Notes: generated by a model not told the origin, from the letters alone. A stretch of 64,000 nt of DNA from UBA6921 sp964532385 (GCA_964532385.1 CAZHHW010000001.1:1-64000), one strand, 5' to 3'. Counted from the first letter of the stretch, positions 51,359 through 60,965 are shown. Made by a program: numbers and translations.

Positions 51359-52447
51359 TTATGCGCCGGCCGTCGCGGCACCTGTGCCGCAGCTCGGACA
51401 GTAATGAAAAAAAGCATTTTTGCGCGTCGTGCAGTGGCGGCATTGGTCGAACAGTTTCATGCCGCAATGCACGCAGAAGTTGCTCGCGGTGTCGGTGTTG
51501 ACTGATGGGGCGGCCGGGGTCCCGGAAGCGGCCGCCATGGAGACGATGGCGCGTTCGCAGCCGGGGCAAATATTGGCGGCCATTTTTTTCAGCGCATCTT
51601 CGTAGCCCAGCGCCTGGCGGCGTTGCGTCTCGGTTTGGGCTTCGGCTTCCTGACGTTTGGCCAGGTAAAGGCGCATCGCCTTGATGACGTAGTGGCCGGC
51701 GATGGCGGTCAGTACGATACCGGCCGCATAGCGCACGTAACCGCCGTAGCTGGGCAGGTAGGGCACCAGCTCAAAGAAGAAGGTGAACAGCGCAAACAGC
51801 ACGAAGCCGCGCATCAGCGGCCAGTAGTCGCTCTTGCGCTTGCGCGCGATCAGCCAGCCCGCAATCGCCAGCAACGGCAAAGTGATCGCGAGCCGCAAGC
51901 CGAACACGCGCATTTCCTGTTTGAACAGCGCGTTGTGATAGGCGCCTTCGGCGGCACTGGTAATTTCAATTTCGGCGCGGCGTTGCTGATTCAGCGCCTG
52001 CGACGTGTTCAGTTCCTCCTGATCGATTTGTTCGACTGCGATCTGCGCCTTGCGCTCGGCGTCCTTTAAATTGTCAAGATCATGTGTGCGTTTGACGACT
52101 TCGGGATCCTGGGCCGGATCGGTGGTGGCGGTGCGGGTGCGAATCCAGTTGTTGTAGGCTTCGCGCGCCGATGCGTAGGCATGCCCCGCGGATGTTTGTG
52201 CCTGTTGAGCTTGCGCGTGTCGATCCGCAAGTTCTTGTTGGGTACGATTGAGTTTGCGAATTTCCGCTCGGGCGGAGCTCAGCGCATTGGCATCGGCGAA
52301 CTGCTCGATGCCGAGACTGTGTTCCAGACGCGGCAGGTCGGCCACTACTTTGCCGCCCAGACCGATCAGAAAACCGGCGAAGATGAACGACACCAGCCAC
52401 ATCACAAAAACGAACAGTTTTTCCGGAACACGCAGGCTTTTGAACAT
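51359..52447 (-). CDS. membrane protein with coiled coil and C-terminal zinc ribbon
   Basis: A 362-residue protein. One helix near 10-32 is followed by a periplasmic coiled region rich in Ala, Gln and Glu (about 55-165). Three helices come next (about 180-265) and a cytoplasmic double zinc ribbon (CPGC near 297, then CVHC, CRHC and CPSC up to 355). I do not recognise the family. The ribbon suggests protein or RNA contact on the inner face of the membrane. Confidence 0.75.
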   Translation of the reverse strand: MFKSLRVPEKLFVFVMWLVSFIFAGFLIGLGGKVVADLPRLEHSLGIEQFADANALSSARAEIRKLNRTQQELADRHAQAQQAQTSAGHAYASAREAYNNWIRTRTATTDPAQDPEVVKRTHDLDNLKDAERKAQIAVEQIDQEELNTSQALNQQRRAEIEITSAAEGAYHNALFKQEMRVFGLRLAITLPLLAIAGWLIARKRKSDYWPLMRGFVLFALFTFFFELVPYLPSYGGYVRYAAGIVLTAIAGHYVIKAMRLYLAKRQEAEAQTETQRRQALGYEDALKKMAANICPGCERAIVSMAAASGTPAAPSVNTDTASNFCVHCGMKLFDQCRHCTTRKNAFFHYCPSCGTGAATAGA

Positions 52448-52539
52448 GCGGGAGGGGCTCCAAAGGAGTGGGTCAAGACTTCTGCTTGAGTGCGGCTGAC
52501 GGCAAAGTATAGGACAAAGCCATGCGCGGCGTGCGTAGC

Positions 52540-53211
52540 TTACCCGGGTTGAAATCTACCGCTGATTAATACATGCCGGTCCGAGATCGCGCGCAGCGCC
52601 AGATTTTGCAGGCCGGCGTGTTGCAGTTGCGCGTGGATTTCGCCGGTGTCGAAAGCGGCCAGCAGCGAGTTGAAAAAGTCACGCTTAAGAATATCGGGTT
52701 CGGCGCCCGCGTATTGCGCGACTAACGCGTGGGCCGCCGTGACGCTTGCCGGGCGTAATAAATCCAAAATAAAAATCGCACAGCCCGCCCGTGCGTGGTC
52801 TTTGATCGCATTCCACAACACGCTCGGCTCATGCAGATGATGCAGCAGACTGTTGCTGATGATGGCATCGTAGCTGCGTCGCGGCAGTTGCGTTGCGGGC
52901 AGGCATTGGTGCAGCAGGCGGATGCGTTCTTGCATGCCCGCCGCCGCAATTCTTTGCTGCGCGTGCGTGAGCATCGCTGCCGCGCCATCGACCGCATCGA
53001 TTGCGCAATGCGGGAAAGCGCGCGCGAATCGCAGCGTTACATCGGCGGCGCCGCAGCCCAAATCCAGCACGCGGCCGCGTAAATCCAGACTGGGAAATTC
53101 TTCCGCAAACAAGCTGACGAAACGCTGGTGCGGCTCGGAAAAATCCGCGTGCGCGTAGGCGTGCGCCTGCGCGGGATCGTCCATCAATTCAGGTTCAGGG
53201 AGGCGGTTCAT
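52540..53211 (-). CDS. class I SAM-dependent methyltransferase
   Basis: A 223-residue methyltransferase. Motif I is VLDLGCGAADVTLRFA near residue 48, the acidic end of strand 2 is in DAVDGAA, and NSLLHHL marks motif IV. The start at 53211 was chosen, since the frame further upstream is translated repeat DNA. The substrate is unknown. UbiE/Trm-like small-molecule methyltransferases are the nearest type by eye. Confidence 0.85.
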   Translation of the reverse strand: MNRLPEPELMDDPAQAHAYAHADFSEPHQRFVSLFAEEFPSLDLRGRVLDLGCGAADVTLRFARAFPHCAIDAVDGAAAMLTHAQQRIAAAGMQERIRLLHQCLPATQLPRRSYDAIISNSLLHHLHEPSVLWNAIKDHARAGCAIFILDLLRPASVTAAHALVAQYAGAEPDILKRDFFNSLLAAFDTGEIHAQLQHAGLQNLALRAISDRHVLISGRFQPG

Positions 53212-53267
53212 GACTTTTATCCGGGCGTGCCAAATGACTTGATTCAAATACCGGTAAGTGGAGTGCC

Positions 53268-53380
53268 CCTTCCCCCTGTAAGGGGGAAGGCTGGGGATGG
53301 GGGTGAGTGAACTATGCTGCAGGACGCCCACATCTACAACTGCTCTTGCGAAACACTCCCTCTCCCTTGCAAGGGAAGGG
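53268..53380. repeat. pair of C/G-run palindromes (intergenic repeat element)
   Basis: CCTTCCCCCT/AGGGGGAAGG (53268-53290) is a 10-bp perfect stem. A second one, TCCCTTGCAAGGGA (53363-53376) with flanking CCC/GGG, lies about 75 bases away. GCTGGGGATGGGGGTGAG follows the first. This is a type of mobile intergenic repeat that I have seen in many proteobacterial genomes. Related pieces occur at 60966 and 62169. Confidence 0.75.
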
Positions 53381-53445
53381 GATATTTTGCAGGCAGGGTT
53401 CTAGTCTTTACAATTCTTGAATCCTGCTGATTACAGCACGGCACA

Positions 53446-54696
53446 TTATATCGGCAGCACGCTTTCGCCGGTCATCAATTCCGCCACGGTTTCGCGGCGG
53501 CGGACGACATGCACGCGCCCGCCGTCGACCAGCAACTCGGCGGCGCGCGGGCGCGAGTTGTAGTTGGAGCTCATCGCAAAACCATAGGCGCCCGCGGAGC
53601 ACACGGCGAGAACGTCACCGGGCGCGAGATTCAATTCGCGTTGCTTGCCCAGGAAATCGCCGGTTTCGCACACCGGGCCGACAATGTCGTAGGTCTGCGT
53701 GCCGCCCAGGGCGCGTGGGACCAGCGGTACGATGTTCTGCCAGGCGCCATACAGCGCGGGGCGGATGAGGTCGTTCATCGCGGCGTCGACGATGGCGAAA
53801 TTTTTGTGCGCGGTGTGTTTGAGGTAGGTGACCTGGGTCAGCAATACACCTGCGTTGCCGACGATGGCGCGCCCGGGCTCGACAATTAGTTTGTAGTTGC
53901 GGCCGCGTAATTGCGCCAGCACGGCTTGCGCGTAATCGGCTGGGGCGGGAGCGATTTCGTTTTGATATTGAATGCCCAGGCCGCCGCCCAGGTCGAGGTG
54001 TTGCAGATGAATGCCCTCGGCTTCGAGTTGTTGCACCAGCGTCAACACGCGGCTCAACGCGTCGCGAAACGGCGTGAGTTCGGTGAGCTGCGAACCGATG
54101 TGGCAATCCACACCGATCACCTGCAGGTAGGGCAGGCGCGCCGCCTGCGCATAAATGCGTGGAGCATCCTGGATGTCGATGCCGAATTTGTTTTCTTTGA
54201 GCCCGGTCGAAATGTACGGATGGGTACCGGCGTCGACATCCGGATTGATGCGCAGCGACACCGGTGCCGGGATGCGCAGCTCGGTCGCGAGGCGGCTGAT
54301 CTCGTGTAATTCGGCTTCGGACTCGACATTAAAGCAGTGGATACCGGTGTGCAGCGCGACGACGATTTCCGCAGCGCTCTTGCCCACGCCGGAGAACACC
54401 ACCTTGCGCGGATCGCCGCCGGCCTTGAGCACGCGCTCCAGTTCGCCGCGCGATACAATGTCAAAACCTGAGCCCAGGCGCGCGAGGAGGTTCAATAGGC
54501 CGATGTTGGAGTTGGCCTTGACCGCGTAGCACACCAGGTGATCGTGCCCGGCGAAGGCGTCGTCGAACGCGCGCCAGCGGCTTTCAAGCGCGGCGCGCGA
54601 ATAAACGTAACAGGGCGTGCCAAACTGGGAGGCGATCTGGGTGAGATCGACATCTTCGGCGTGCAGGCTGCCGTTGCGGTAGTCAAAAAAATTCAT
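53446..54696 (-). CDS. lysA: diaminopimelate decarboxylase
   Basis: LysA makes L-lysine from meso-diaminopimelate. The 416-residue PLP enzyme has the Lys Schiff-base motif CYAVKANSN near residue 53, a GGGLG phosphate loop near 230 and VCETGDFLG for the active-site Cys segment. ATG 54696 overlaps the stop of lptM (ATGA), the usual lptM-lysA gene order of Gammaproteobacteria. No dapF is found behind it, where it often lies; a repeat element is there instead. Confidence 0.96.
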   Translation of the reverse strand: MNFFDYRNGSLHAEDVDLTQIASQFGTPCYVYSRAALESRWRAFDDAFAGHDHLVCYAVKANSNIGLLNLLARLGSGFDIVSRGELERVLKAGGDPRKVVFSGVGKSAAEIVVALHTGIHCFNVESEAELHEISRLATELRIPAPVSLRINPDVDAGTHPYISTGLKENKFGIDIQDAPRIYAQAARLPYLQVIGVDCHIGSQLTELTPFRDALSRVLTLVQQLEAEGIHLQHLDLGGGLGIQYQNEIAPAPADYAQAVLAQLRGRNYKLIVEPGRAIVGNAGVLLTQVTYLKHTAHKNFAIVDAAMNDLIRPALYGAWQNIVPLVPRALGGTQTYDIVGPVCETGDFLGKQRELNLAPGDVLAVCSAGAYGFAMSSNYNSRPRAAELLVDGGRVHVVRRRETVAELMTGESVLPI

Positions 54697-54827
54697 GGGG
54701 CGTGACTCGATGTGGCGGCGGGTGCCGGAGGGGGCGGCGGCAATATCAAATCGCCTTTTTTGCCGCAGGCGCCCAGCGCAAACAATCCGGCCGCAAGCCA
54801 TAAAGCGAGATAGAATTTATTGAACAT
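54693..54827 (-). CDS. lptM: LPS-assembly lipoprotein LptM (YifL)
   Basis: A 44-residue lipoprotein. MFNKFYLALWLAAGLFALG leads to the lipobox Cys21, followed by GKKGDL, the conserved LptM mark, and a Pro-rich tail. LptM helps LptD mature in the outer membrane. It overlaps lysA by 4 bases. The neighbourhood (adenylate cyclase about 1 kb away) recalls the E. coli cyaA-cyaY-lptM-dapF segment. Confidence 0.93.
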   Translation of the reverse strand: MFNKFYLALWLAAGLFALGACGKKGDLILPPPPPAPAATSSHAP

Positions 54828-54939
54828 AGCCGACCCGTGGAAAAGCGTGAGCCGCGAATTATAACGACCTTCCCGGGTTTACCGAACTGATTTTCGATAC
54901 AGCGATGCGTTAAGGTAGGCAGCCAATCAGCCTCAAGGC

Positions 54940-54993
54940 GTAGGGGCTCGATTTATCGAGCCCGAGCGCGGGCGTAATAAATTGCGCCCCTAC
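54940..54993. repeat. cloverleaf-type palindromic repeat with GTAGGGG...CCCCTAC arms
   Basis: A 54-base element. Outer arms GTAGGGG (54940-54946) and CCCCTAC (54987-54993) are exact complements. Inside are the hairpin GGGCTCGA/TCGAGCCC and a second, GGGCGTAAT/ATTGCGCCC, with one mismatch. It lies between lptM and the esterase gene, within the promoter region of both. Confidence 0.82.
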
Positions 54994-55028
54994 AAAACAC
55001 GGCGTAACCATCAAGGAGATCCATACGC

Positions 55029-55715
55029 ATGACCCCGCCGCTCGAAACCATCGTGGTCGAACCCGCCGCACCGGCCAATGCTGCCGTGATCTGGATGCAT
55101 GGTCTGGGCGCGGACGGCCATGATTTTGAACCCGTGGTGCCGGAATTTGACTTTCCACCGCCGCTGCGCGTGCGGTTTATTTTTCCGCATGCGCCCTACC
55201 GGCCGATCACCATCAATGCGGGCCAGGTGATGCGCGGCTGGTACGACATCATCGAATTGGGCTCGCTGCGACAAGAAGATGCGCCGGGTATCAACGCCTC
55301 CGCGCAGGCGATCGAAGCCTTGATTGCCCGGCAGGCAGGCTTAGGTATTCCCGCGCAGCGTATCGTGCTGGCCGGATTTTCCCAGGGCGCGGCCCTCGCG
55401 CTGCACACGGGGTTGCGCCATGCGCAACCGCTCGCGGGCATCGTGGCGCTGTCGGGTTATCTGCCGCTGGCGGCGTCCCTGGCCGCCGAGGCGCATGCGG
55501 CCAATGCGTTCACGCCGGTGTTTCTGGCGCACGGCACCATGGACAATGTCGTGCCGCTGCGGCTGGGTGAAATCACACGGGCGTTGTTGGAAAAAAATAA
55601 TTATGCCGTGACCTGGCACACTTACCCCATGCCGCATAGCGTGTGCGCACAGGAAATCGCGGACATCGCCGGGTTCCTGCGCGCCCAGTTGCGCGCGCAA
55701 GAAGTGGATAAATAA
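55029..55715 (+). CDS. carboxylesterase / phospholipase of alpha-beta hydrolase fold
   Basis: A 228-residue esterase. VIWMHGLGADGHDF is the oxyanion-hole segment and GFSQGAA (Ser about 119) the nucleophile elbow. Asp in GTMDNVVP and His in YPMPHSV complete the triad. It resembles the YpfH/EstB group of small carboxylesterases. AAGGAG lies upstream of ATG. Confidence 0.92.
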   Translation: MTPPLETIVVEPAAPANAAVIWMHGLGADGHDFEPVVPEFDFPPPLRVRFIFPHAPYRPITINAGQVMRGWYDIIELGSLRQEDAPGINASAQAIEALIARQAGLGIPAQRIVLAGFSQGAALALHTGLRHAQPLAGIVALSGYLPLAASLAAEAHAANAFTPVFLAHGTMDNVVPLRLGEITRALLEKNNYAVTWHTYPMPHSVCAQEIADIAGFLRAQLRAQEVDK

Positions 55716-55735
55716 GCCGCGTAAAGCTACGACCG

Positions 55736-58573
55736 CTACAGCTTTTCCAGTTCCTGGTTCAAGCGTTCTTCGATGCGCTTTTTATAATTCAGGAAATTCA
55801 CGATCTGCCATGGGTTGGGGGATTTGCCGCTGATGGCGCTGGGCGGCAAATCGATGTCGGTGATAAAAATCGGATAACGCAAACCGCTGCGCCGCTGCGA
55901 GATCACGAATTTGGCCACTTCGCGGAATAAATCCGCGCCGTATTCGAACGAGGCGAATTCCTTTTCGTCGCAAAATACCGTGAAAGCGTTATTGACGTCG
56001 TTAGGCGCGCTGATCACCTGCACGTTAAAATAACGGCGCGGCGCGAATTCACGCGTGCTGTGCCGGGTCTTGAGTTCAAAGCCGCCTTTGCGGTTGCCTG
56101 CGATTTCATAAAATTCAATACGCATATCCCCGTTTCTGGGGGTGGCGTCTTTCGCGGAAAAATTGATTCGCTGCAGTGCCGATTCGAAAAACTGATCGAA
56201 ATGATTGATCAGCGTGACTTCTTCGTAATAGGGCATGCGGTGCGTAAACAGCGAGCCCTGTTCATCGGCCACGTAAATGTCGACGTTCTTGCCCTGGATT
56301 TGGTAGAAAAATTGAATCGCGCCCGGGCGATTCGCGTTGAATATTGCGGGCAATGCCGTGTCGAGCAAGGCGTTGCGGTCGATGTGGGTCACTGCGAAGC
56401 CCGCGTGCGGTTCGGCCAGAAAACGCAGCAGTTCGCCGTAATTCTCTTTGCGTGTGTAAACAAAATTGCTGTTGTCGCGATGCACGATGAAATAGGACTG
56501 CTCGCATTGCAGAATGTAGCGGGCGTCCTCATGCGAGGCTTCGCCATAAAACGCTGCCAAGGTATCGGCAAACAATTCTTCGATGCGCTTGGCGATCGAG
56601 GGGCCATGATTGGATGAAAAACTATAGGCGCGCACCGGCGGCGGCGCAATCCGGCGCGTCTCGCCGGAGCGGCCCCATTGCAGGTATTGGCACAAGCAGT
56701 CCATGAGGCCTTGGATATGCTGGTGGCTGAAATGCAGCACTTCCTGCCAGCTCGTGACCAGCAACTGGTCGAAACTCAGCGCAAGATTCATCGCAAAACC
56801 GCTGTAATTAAGCACATCGGTGCGATTGCTGATAATGTCCGAGCCTATGCGGCTGCCGCGCGCCATGGGGTCGATACCGATGTTGACAAATATAATGGAG
56901 CTCAATATTTCCGGCGGGCTGGACAGGGCTTCCATGTTGGTGCCGGGGAGCTCGCCGCCGGGATAGCTTTGTTCCAGGCACGCGGTGATGGCGCGGAACT
57001 CCTTGACGTCGAGCTCGCTGTTTTGCGCGCGCACCGTCAATACGGTTTGCGCGCTCATGAGTTTATTGAAATGCAGCCACGCAATCAGCCCCAGCGGGCG
57101 GGTGGCGCGTTTGAGCACGGTTTCGGCCTTTTGCGCCGAGAGTTCCGCGCCGTGACTTAATGTCCAGGTGTCCTGGCCGTCGGCGCCCGCGATCTCTTGC
57201 AGCGCCAAGTGGGTTTCGATCAGGTCGGGCGCGATACCCCGGTTGACGATCTCGACTTTTCCGGCCTTGCGTTCGAAGGCCGCATACAGTTTGCGTCCCA
57301 GCACGGTCAGATCGCGTTGGCTGATTTGCGCCAGACGCGCCGTGCGGCGCGCGAAATCGGAAAGAAACAAATAACTGTTGGTCAATTCGTCGACCAGGAC
57401 TTTGCGTTCCTTCAGAACCCGGTTGATCTTCCAGGTATTGCGCGAATCCAGAATGACAAGGTGGGTGTTGTTCCAGCCCCAGCGTTCCGCCAGCTTATCC
57501 ATCAATTCGCGCTGCCAGGTGAGGTGTTTGGCCTGCGCCGGGGTGCTCAGCGGCAGATTGACCTTGAAATAAAAGCAGCGCTGCACCAGCTCCAGCCGCT
57601 CCTGTTCCGCGCGCTGGTTTAAATACTGTTCGAGTTTCTCGATGAGCATGACGTAGGGATCGAGTCTGTCGAGAGAAATTTCTCCGCCATAAATTGCTTT
57701 CTTGAAGCGCGCGCATAGCAGATCGATGTTGGGAAATTCCTGCGCATAGGTTTCCATCAACATGATCTTGAGCACCGACTTGTAAGGCGAATCGATGCCT
57801 TTATAAACCTGCCACAATGCCGCGCCGAAAAATTCCTGCGGCGGAATGGTGCTTAAGCCGCCGAAGTCGATAATCTCATTGGCATTGACGAAACGCCGCG
57901 TGATCAGGCCATTCAAATAATTGTCATAGTCCGCCTCGTGTTCCGGCGGCACCAGCCACCACGCCGGATAACGTCCGGCCACCAGCAGTCCGGTGCGGTA
58001 AAATTCCTCGAGCAATAAATGATGCTGGGCGGTGCCGCTGCTTTCGCTGCTGAGATTCAGGACTTCGCCGCTTTTGAATAGATCCGCATTCATCAAAAAT
58101 ATATGCACTTCAAGTCCCAGCGCCGCTGTCCACTGCTCGATCGCCGCGGCCTTTTTACTCAGCTCTTCGATCTGCGCGCGATTCAACGTGGGGCGATGAC
58201 ACAGCCACAGATCGAAATCGCTTTTTTCCGAATAGGCCACGGTGCCGCTGGAGCCCATTAAAAAAATCGCGTGGATATCATGAGTGCGTAACGCGCGTTT
58301 TTTAAATTCAAACGTTTTGGAAAGACGCTTGGCGGCTTCCAGGCTTTTTTGGTTGGGCATGTAGTCGGCAATGCCGCTGGGCGCTTCCTTGGAAATATAG
58401 CCGGGCAGCATCGGATGATTCAGGTGGAACAACAACGGCAGCAATTCCAGAAAATCGCGCTGTTTCCAGCGTAACGCTTCCTGCACACGCAACAAGCGTT
58501 CGCGATTTAGCATGAAAAAGCGTTGCTTGATGGCGCGAATTTCCGTATTCGCGCTTAAAGGTTTGAGCTGCAT
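55736..58573 (-). CDS. cyaA: class I adenylate cyclase
   Basis: CyaA makes cAMP from ATP, which signals through CRP. At 945 residues it is slightly longer than in E. coli (848). The nucleotidyltransferase core has GSSGTVAYSEKSDFDLW near residues 107-123, which carries the class I metal-binding Asp pair. The C-terminal regulatory half is typical. It converges on the esterase gene with a 20-base gap and is divergent from the PAS/GGDEF-like gene. Confidence 0.96.
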   Translation of the reverse strand: MQLKPLSANTEIRAIKQRFFMLNRERLLRVQEALRWKQRDFLELLPLLFHLNHPMLPGYISKEAPSGIADYMPNQKSLEAAKRLSKTFEFKKRALRTHDIHAIFLMGSSGTVAYSEKSDFDLWLCHRPTLNRAQIEELSKKAAAIEQWTAALGLEVHIFLMNADLFKSGEVLNLSSESSGTAQHHLLLEEFYRTGLLVAGRYPAWWLVPPEHEADYDNYLNGLITRRFVNANEIIDFGGLSTIPPQEFFGAALWQVYKGIDSPYKSVLKIMLMETYAQEFPNIDLLCARFKKAIYGGEISLDRLDPYVMLIEKLEQYLNQRAEQERLELVQRCFYFKVNLPLSTPAQAKHLTWQRELMDKLAERWGWNNTHLVILDSRNTWKINRVLKERKVLVDELTNSYLFLSDFARRTARLAQISQRDLTVLGRKLYAAFERKAGKVEIVNRGIAPDLIETHLALQEIAGADGQDTWTLSHGAELSAQKAETVLKRATRPLGLIAWLHFNKLMSAQTVLTVRAQNSELDVKEFRAITACLEQSYPGGELPGTNMEALSSPPEILSSIIFVNIGIDPMARGSRIGSDIISNRTDVLNYSGFAMNLALSFDQLLVTSWQEVLHFSHQHIQGLMDCLCQYLQWGRSGETRRIAPPPVRAYSFSSNHGPSIAKRIEELFADTLAAFYGEASHEDARYILQCEQSYFIVHRDNSNFVYTRKENYGELLRFLAEPHAGFAVTHIDRNALLDTALPAIFNANRPGAIQFFYQIQGKNVDIYVADEQGSLFTHRMPYYEEVTLINHFDQFFESALQRINFSAKDATPRNGDMRIEFYEIAGNRKGGFELKTRHSTREFAPRRYFNVQVISAPNDVNNAFTVFCDEKEFASFEYGADLFREVAKFVISQRRSGLRYPIFITDIDLPPSAISGKSPNPWQIVNFLNYKKRIEERLNQELEKL

Positions 58574-58760
58574 AAGATTCCAGCGCTAATGTTTACCGGC
58601 GATGCATTGACTACACTGAGCCGGTCATCGTATGGCGTTTCATCGGGCGAAAGCGCGAATACTTAAGCCTTGGGACAGGTGGTGCCGATACATTGTTGTC
58701 CGTTTTTTTGCGTAATTTGCCGCGGACTTCCATTAAGGATTTTGAACCGGGAGAACAACC

Positions 58761-59576
58761 ATGCAGTTGATGAATCTGAATCAAGCGACGCAAGCGCTGC
58801 ACTACGCGCCTATGGCGGTTTTGTTACTCGATCAGGAACGCCAGATCACTTGGGCGAACGAAGCATGTCATGTCTTTTTCGGCATACCGGCCGGAGAGCT
58901 GGCGGGCAAGAGTTTCAGCCAGATTACCGGCAATGTGTTGCAGCGCGTGGTGGGGCAGGAAGGTATTTACTATATCGCCGCCACCGGCGAACGCGCCGAG
59001 CGCTGGCTGCAATGCCGCGATCAGTCCGTGGAAAAAGGCGAGGCTAAATATTTTACCGACGTCACCGAGCTGCGGCGCGTGCAGGCACAGCAGGAACGCA
59101 TCGCGCAGCAATTGCAGGAATTGGCAACAGTTGACCCCAAGACAGGTTTGTATACGCCGCGCGCGTTGATGCAAAACCTCGAGCCGCTGGTATCGCGCAG
59201 CCGCCGTTACAGCAATCCGCTCTCGATCGTGGTGATGTCGGTGGCGGGTCTTGCGGAATACGATCATCTGCCGCAAGGTCCCGGCGCGCAGCAGGTGTTG
59301 CTGGCGGTGGGCCATTTACTTAAGGATCAGTTGCGCTGGGCGGACATCATCAGCCGTTCGTCGAATCATGAGTTTGTGATGGTGCTGCCCGAGACGTCGA
59401 CCGAGGCCACGCAAAAGCTGATCGACAAAATCCGTTCGCGTCTGGGCAGCCTGGTGGTGCCCGAAGGGCCGGAAAAAGGCTATGCGATCGATGCCCGCTT
59501 TGGGGTGGCAAGCTGGCAAAAAGGCGATGACGCGCAGCAGTTGTTGCAGCGCGCCTATAACGCAGGCGCCCGGTAA
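58761..59576 (+). CDS. PAS domain protein with degenerate GGDEF domain
   Basis: A 271-residue cytosolic protein with GGGAG before ATG. The PAS domain (about 10-110) is followed by a coil and a GGDEF-fold region (about 125-270) with DPKTGLYTPRALM at its start. The signature loop, normally GGDEF, reads SSNHEF, so the catalytic Gly-Gly-Asp is lost and diguanylate cyclase activity is unlikely. It may sense a ligand and bind nucleotides or partners without making c-di-GMP. It is divergent from cyaA. Confidence 0.83.
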   Translation: MQLMNLNQATQALHYAPMAVLLLDQERQITWANEACHVFFGIPAGELAGKSFSQITGNVLQRVVGQEGIYYIAATGERAERWLQCRDQSVEKGEAKYFTDVTELRRVQAQQERIAQQLQELATVDPKTGLYTPRALMQNLEPLVSRSRRYSNPLSIVVMSVAGLAEYDHLPQGPGAQQVLLAVGHLLKDQLRWADIISRSSNHEFVMVLPETSTEATQKLIDKIRSRLGSLVVPEGPEKGYAIDARFGVASWQKGDDAQQLLQRAYNAGAR

Positions 59577-59701
59577 GAATCGCGGACATAAAACGGCGTC
59601 TTTTGCCGCAATGCGGCGTTAGGGCTAGGTCTCGTCATTGCACCTTGCTCTGCGCCAAAACCCGTCCGTTATATTTGTTCCGATATGGGCGACGCAGACC
59701 T

Positions 59702-60292
59702 CTAACCGGAGCTGCGCGGCTTCAACACCAGGGCCGCCAGCCCGGCGAGCGCGCCGAATAAATGCGCATCCACCACGACTTCGCCCCCCGCCAGGCTCGC
59801 GGTGCCCGGCATGGCGCCGTGCCATTGCTCCCATGCAAGTTTGAGTGTAATCAAGCCCAGCAGCCACCAGCCTTCGCGTAACTTAAGCCGGATCTCCGCC
59901 ATGCAACCGGCCACGAAGTAGCCGTGCAGCGCGCCGGACAAACCCACGTACCAGCCCACTTCGGGTGTGAGCAGCAACAGCCCCGCGCCGGTGGCCAAGG
60001 ACGTCACCAGCACGATGACGAGCCATTGCACGTGGGTGAACCGCGCGCCGAAAAACATCCAGATCAACAGCAGGCCGGCCAGATTCAGTAGCAGATGCGT
60101 GAAGCCCAGATGCAGGAAGTTGCCGCTCAGCAAGCGCCAGACTTCGCCGTTCAGGATCGCCTCGCGGTCGTAGCGCAACAGCTGCTGGACACGATCGCCG
60201 CCTAATTGCCCGGCAATGGCCAGCGCCGCGACGCTCAGCGGCACCACATACAGTTTCGATTGTCGAAGCAGGGAGTGCAGAGGCATGGGCAT
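59702..60292 (-). CDS. rrtA: rhombosortase (rhomboid-family intramembrane protease)
   Basis: A 196-residue rhomboid protease with six helices. The catalytic Ser is in GLSGALHG (near 123) and the His in DAHLFGALAG (near 178). HLGFTHLLLNLAG is the rhomboid helix-2 pattern. Rhombosortases cut the C-terminal anchor of GlyGly-CTERM proteins that leave by type II secretion, and the gspG operon is divergent right beside it. No GlyGly-CTERM substrate was found in the window. Confidence 0.88.
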   Translation of the reverse strand: MPMPLHSLLRQSKLYVVPLSVAALAIAGQLGGDRVQQLLRYDREAILNGEVWRLLSGNFLHLGFTHLLLNLAGLLLIWMFFGARFTHVQWLVIVLVTSLATGAGLLLLTPEVGWYVGLSGALHGYFVAGCMAEIRLKLREGWWLLGLITLKLAWEQWHGAMPGTASLAGGEVVVDAHLFGALAGLAALVLKPRSSG

Positions 60293-60427
60293 TCACGCGT
60301 GGATGGGGCAAGTAGTATAGGAACGGCGGACGGGCCGATCAAACCGCAATTGCATTTGTTATAGTAGGCCGCCCGTGGAGGCTTGCCGGGGAAACGGTTT
60401 GGCAATTAATTTTCGAGGAATCAATTT

Positions 60428-60871
60428 ATGCCGCAGTTCGTAAGCAAAACGCGTATGCGCGGTTTTACCCTGATTGAAATCATGGTCGTGGTGGTGATCC
60501 TGGGCATCCTCGCCGCGATCGTGGTGCCCAAAGTGATGGACCGTCCGGATACGGCGCGCATCGCCAAGGCCAAACAGGACGTGCGCGCGCTGGAAAGCGC
60601 GTTGAATCTCTACAAGCTCGACAATTTTGTGTATCCGACCACGGATCAAGGGCTGGAAGCGCTGGTGCAAAAACCCAGCGGCAGCCCGGAACCCAAGAAC
60701 TGGAAGGAAGGCGGCTACATTCCGCGCATGCCCAAGGACCCGTGGGGTAATCCGTACCAGTATCTCAATCCCGGCACGCACGGCGCGGTGGATATTTATT
60801 CGCTGGGCGCGGACAACCAGGTCGGCGGAGAAGGGGCCAGTGCGGACATTGGTAACTGGAACATCGAATAA
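60428..60871 (+). CDS. gspG: type II secretion major pseudopilin GspG
   Basis: A 147-residue prepilin. The peptidase site is MRGFTLIEIMVVVVILGILAA, with Gly before the cut and Glu5 of the mature part. The calcium-binding C-terminal part has PTTDQGLEALV and DPWGNPYQYLNPG. It forms the main pseudopilus that pushes exoproteins out. GAGGAATC lies 8 bases upstream. A 210-base gap with a repeat separates it from gspH. Confidence 0.97.
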   Translation: MPQFVSKTRMRGFTLIEIMVVVVILGILAAIVVPKVMDRPDTARIAKAKQDVRALESALNLYKLDNFVYPTTDQGLEALVQKPSGSPEPKNWKEGGYIPRMPKDPWGNPYQYLNPGTHGAVDIYSLGADNQVGGEGASADIGNWNIE

Positions 60872-60965
60872 GCCCTCTCCTCCGCCGCACAGGAATGTGC
60901 AACGCGAAGCGCAGGGATGCGCGAGAGCGGCTTCGAAAATAAGGTGGGGAGGAAAGGCAGCAGTT

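Noticed and set aside
53268..53380. CRISPR-like repeat pair
   Set aside because: There are two unlike palindromes, no regular spacers and no cas genes.
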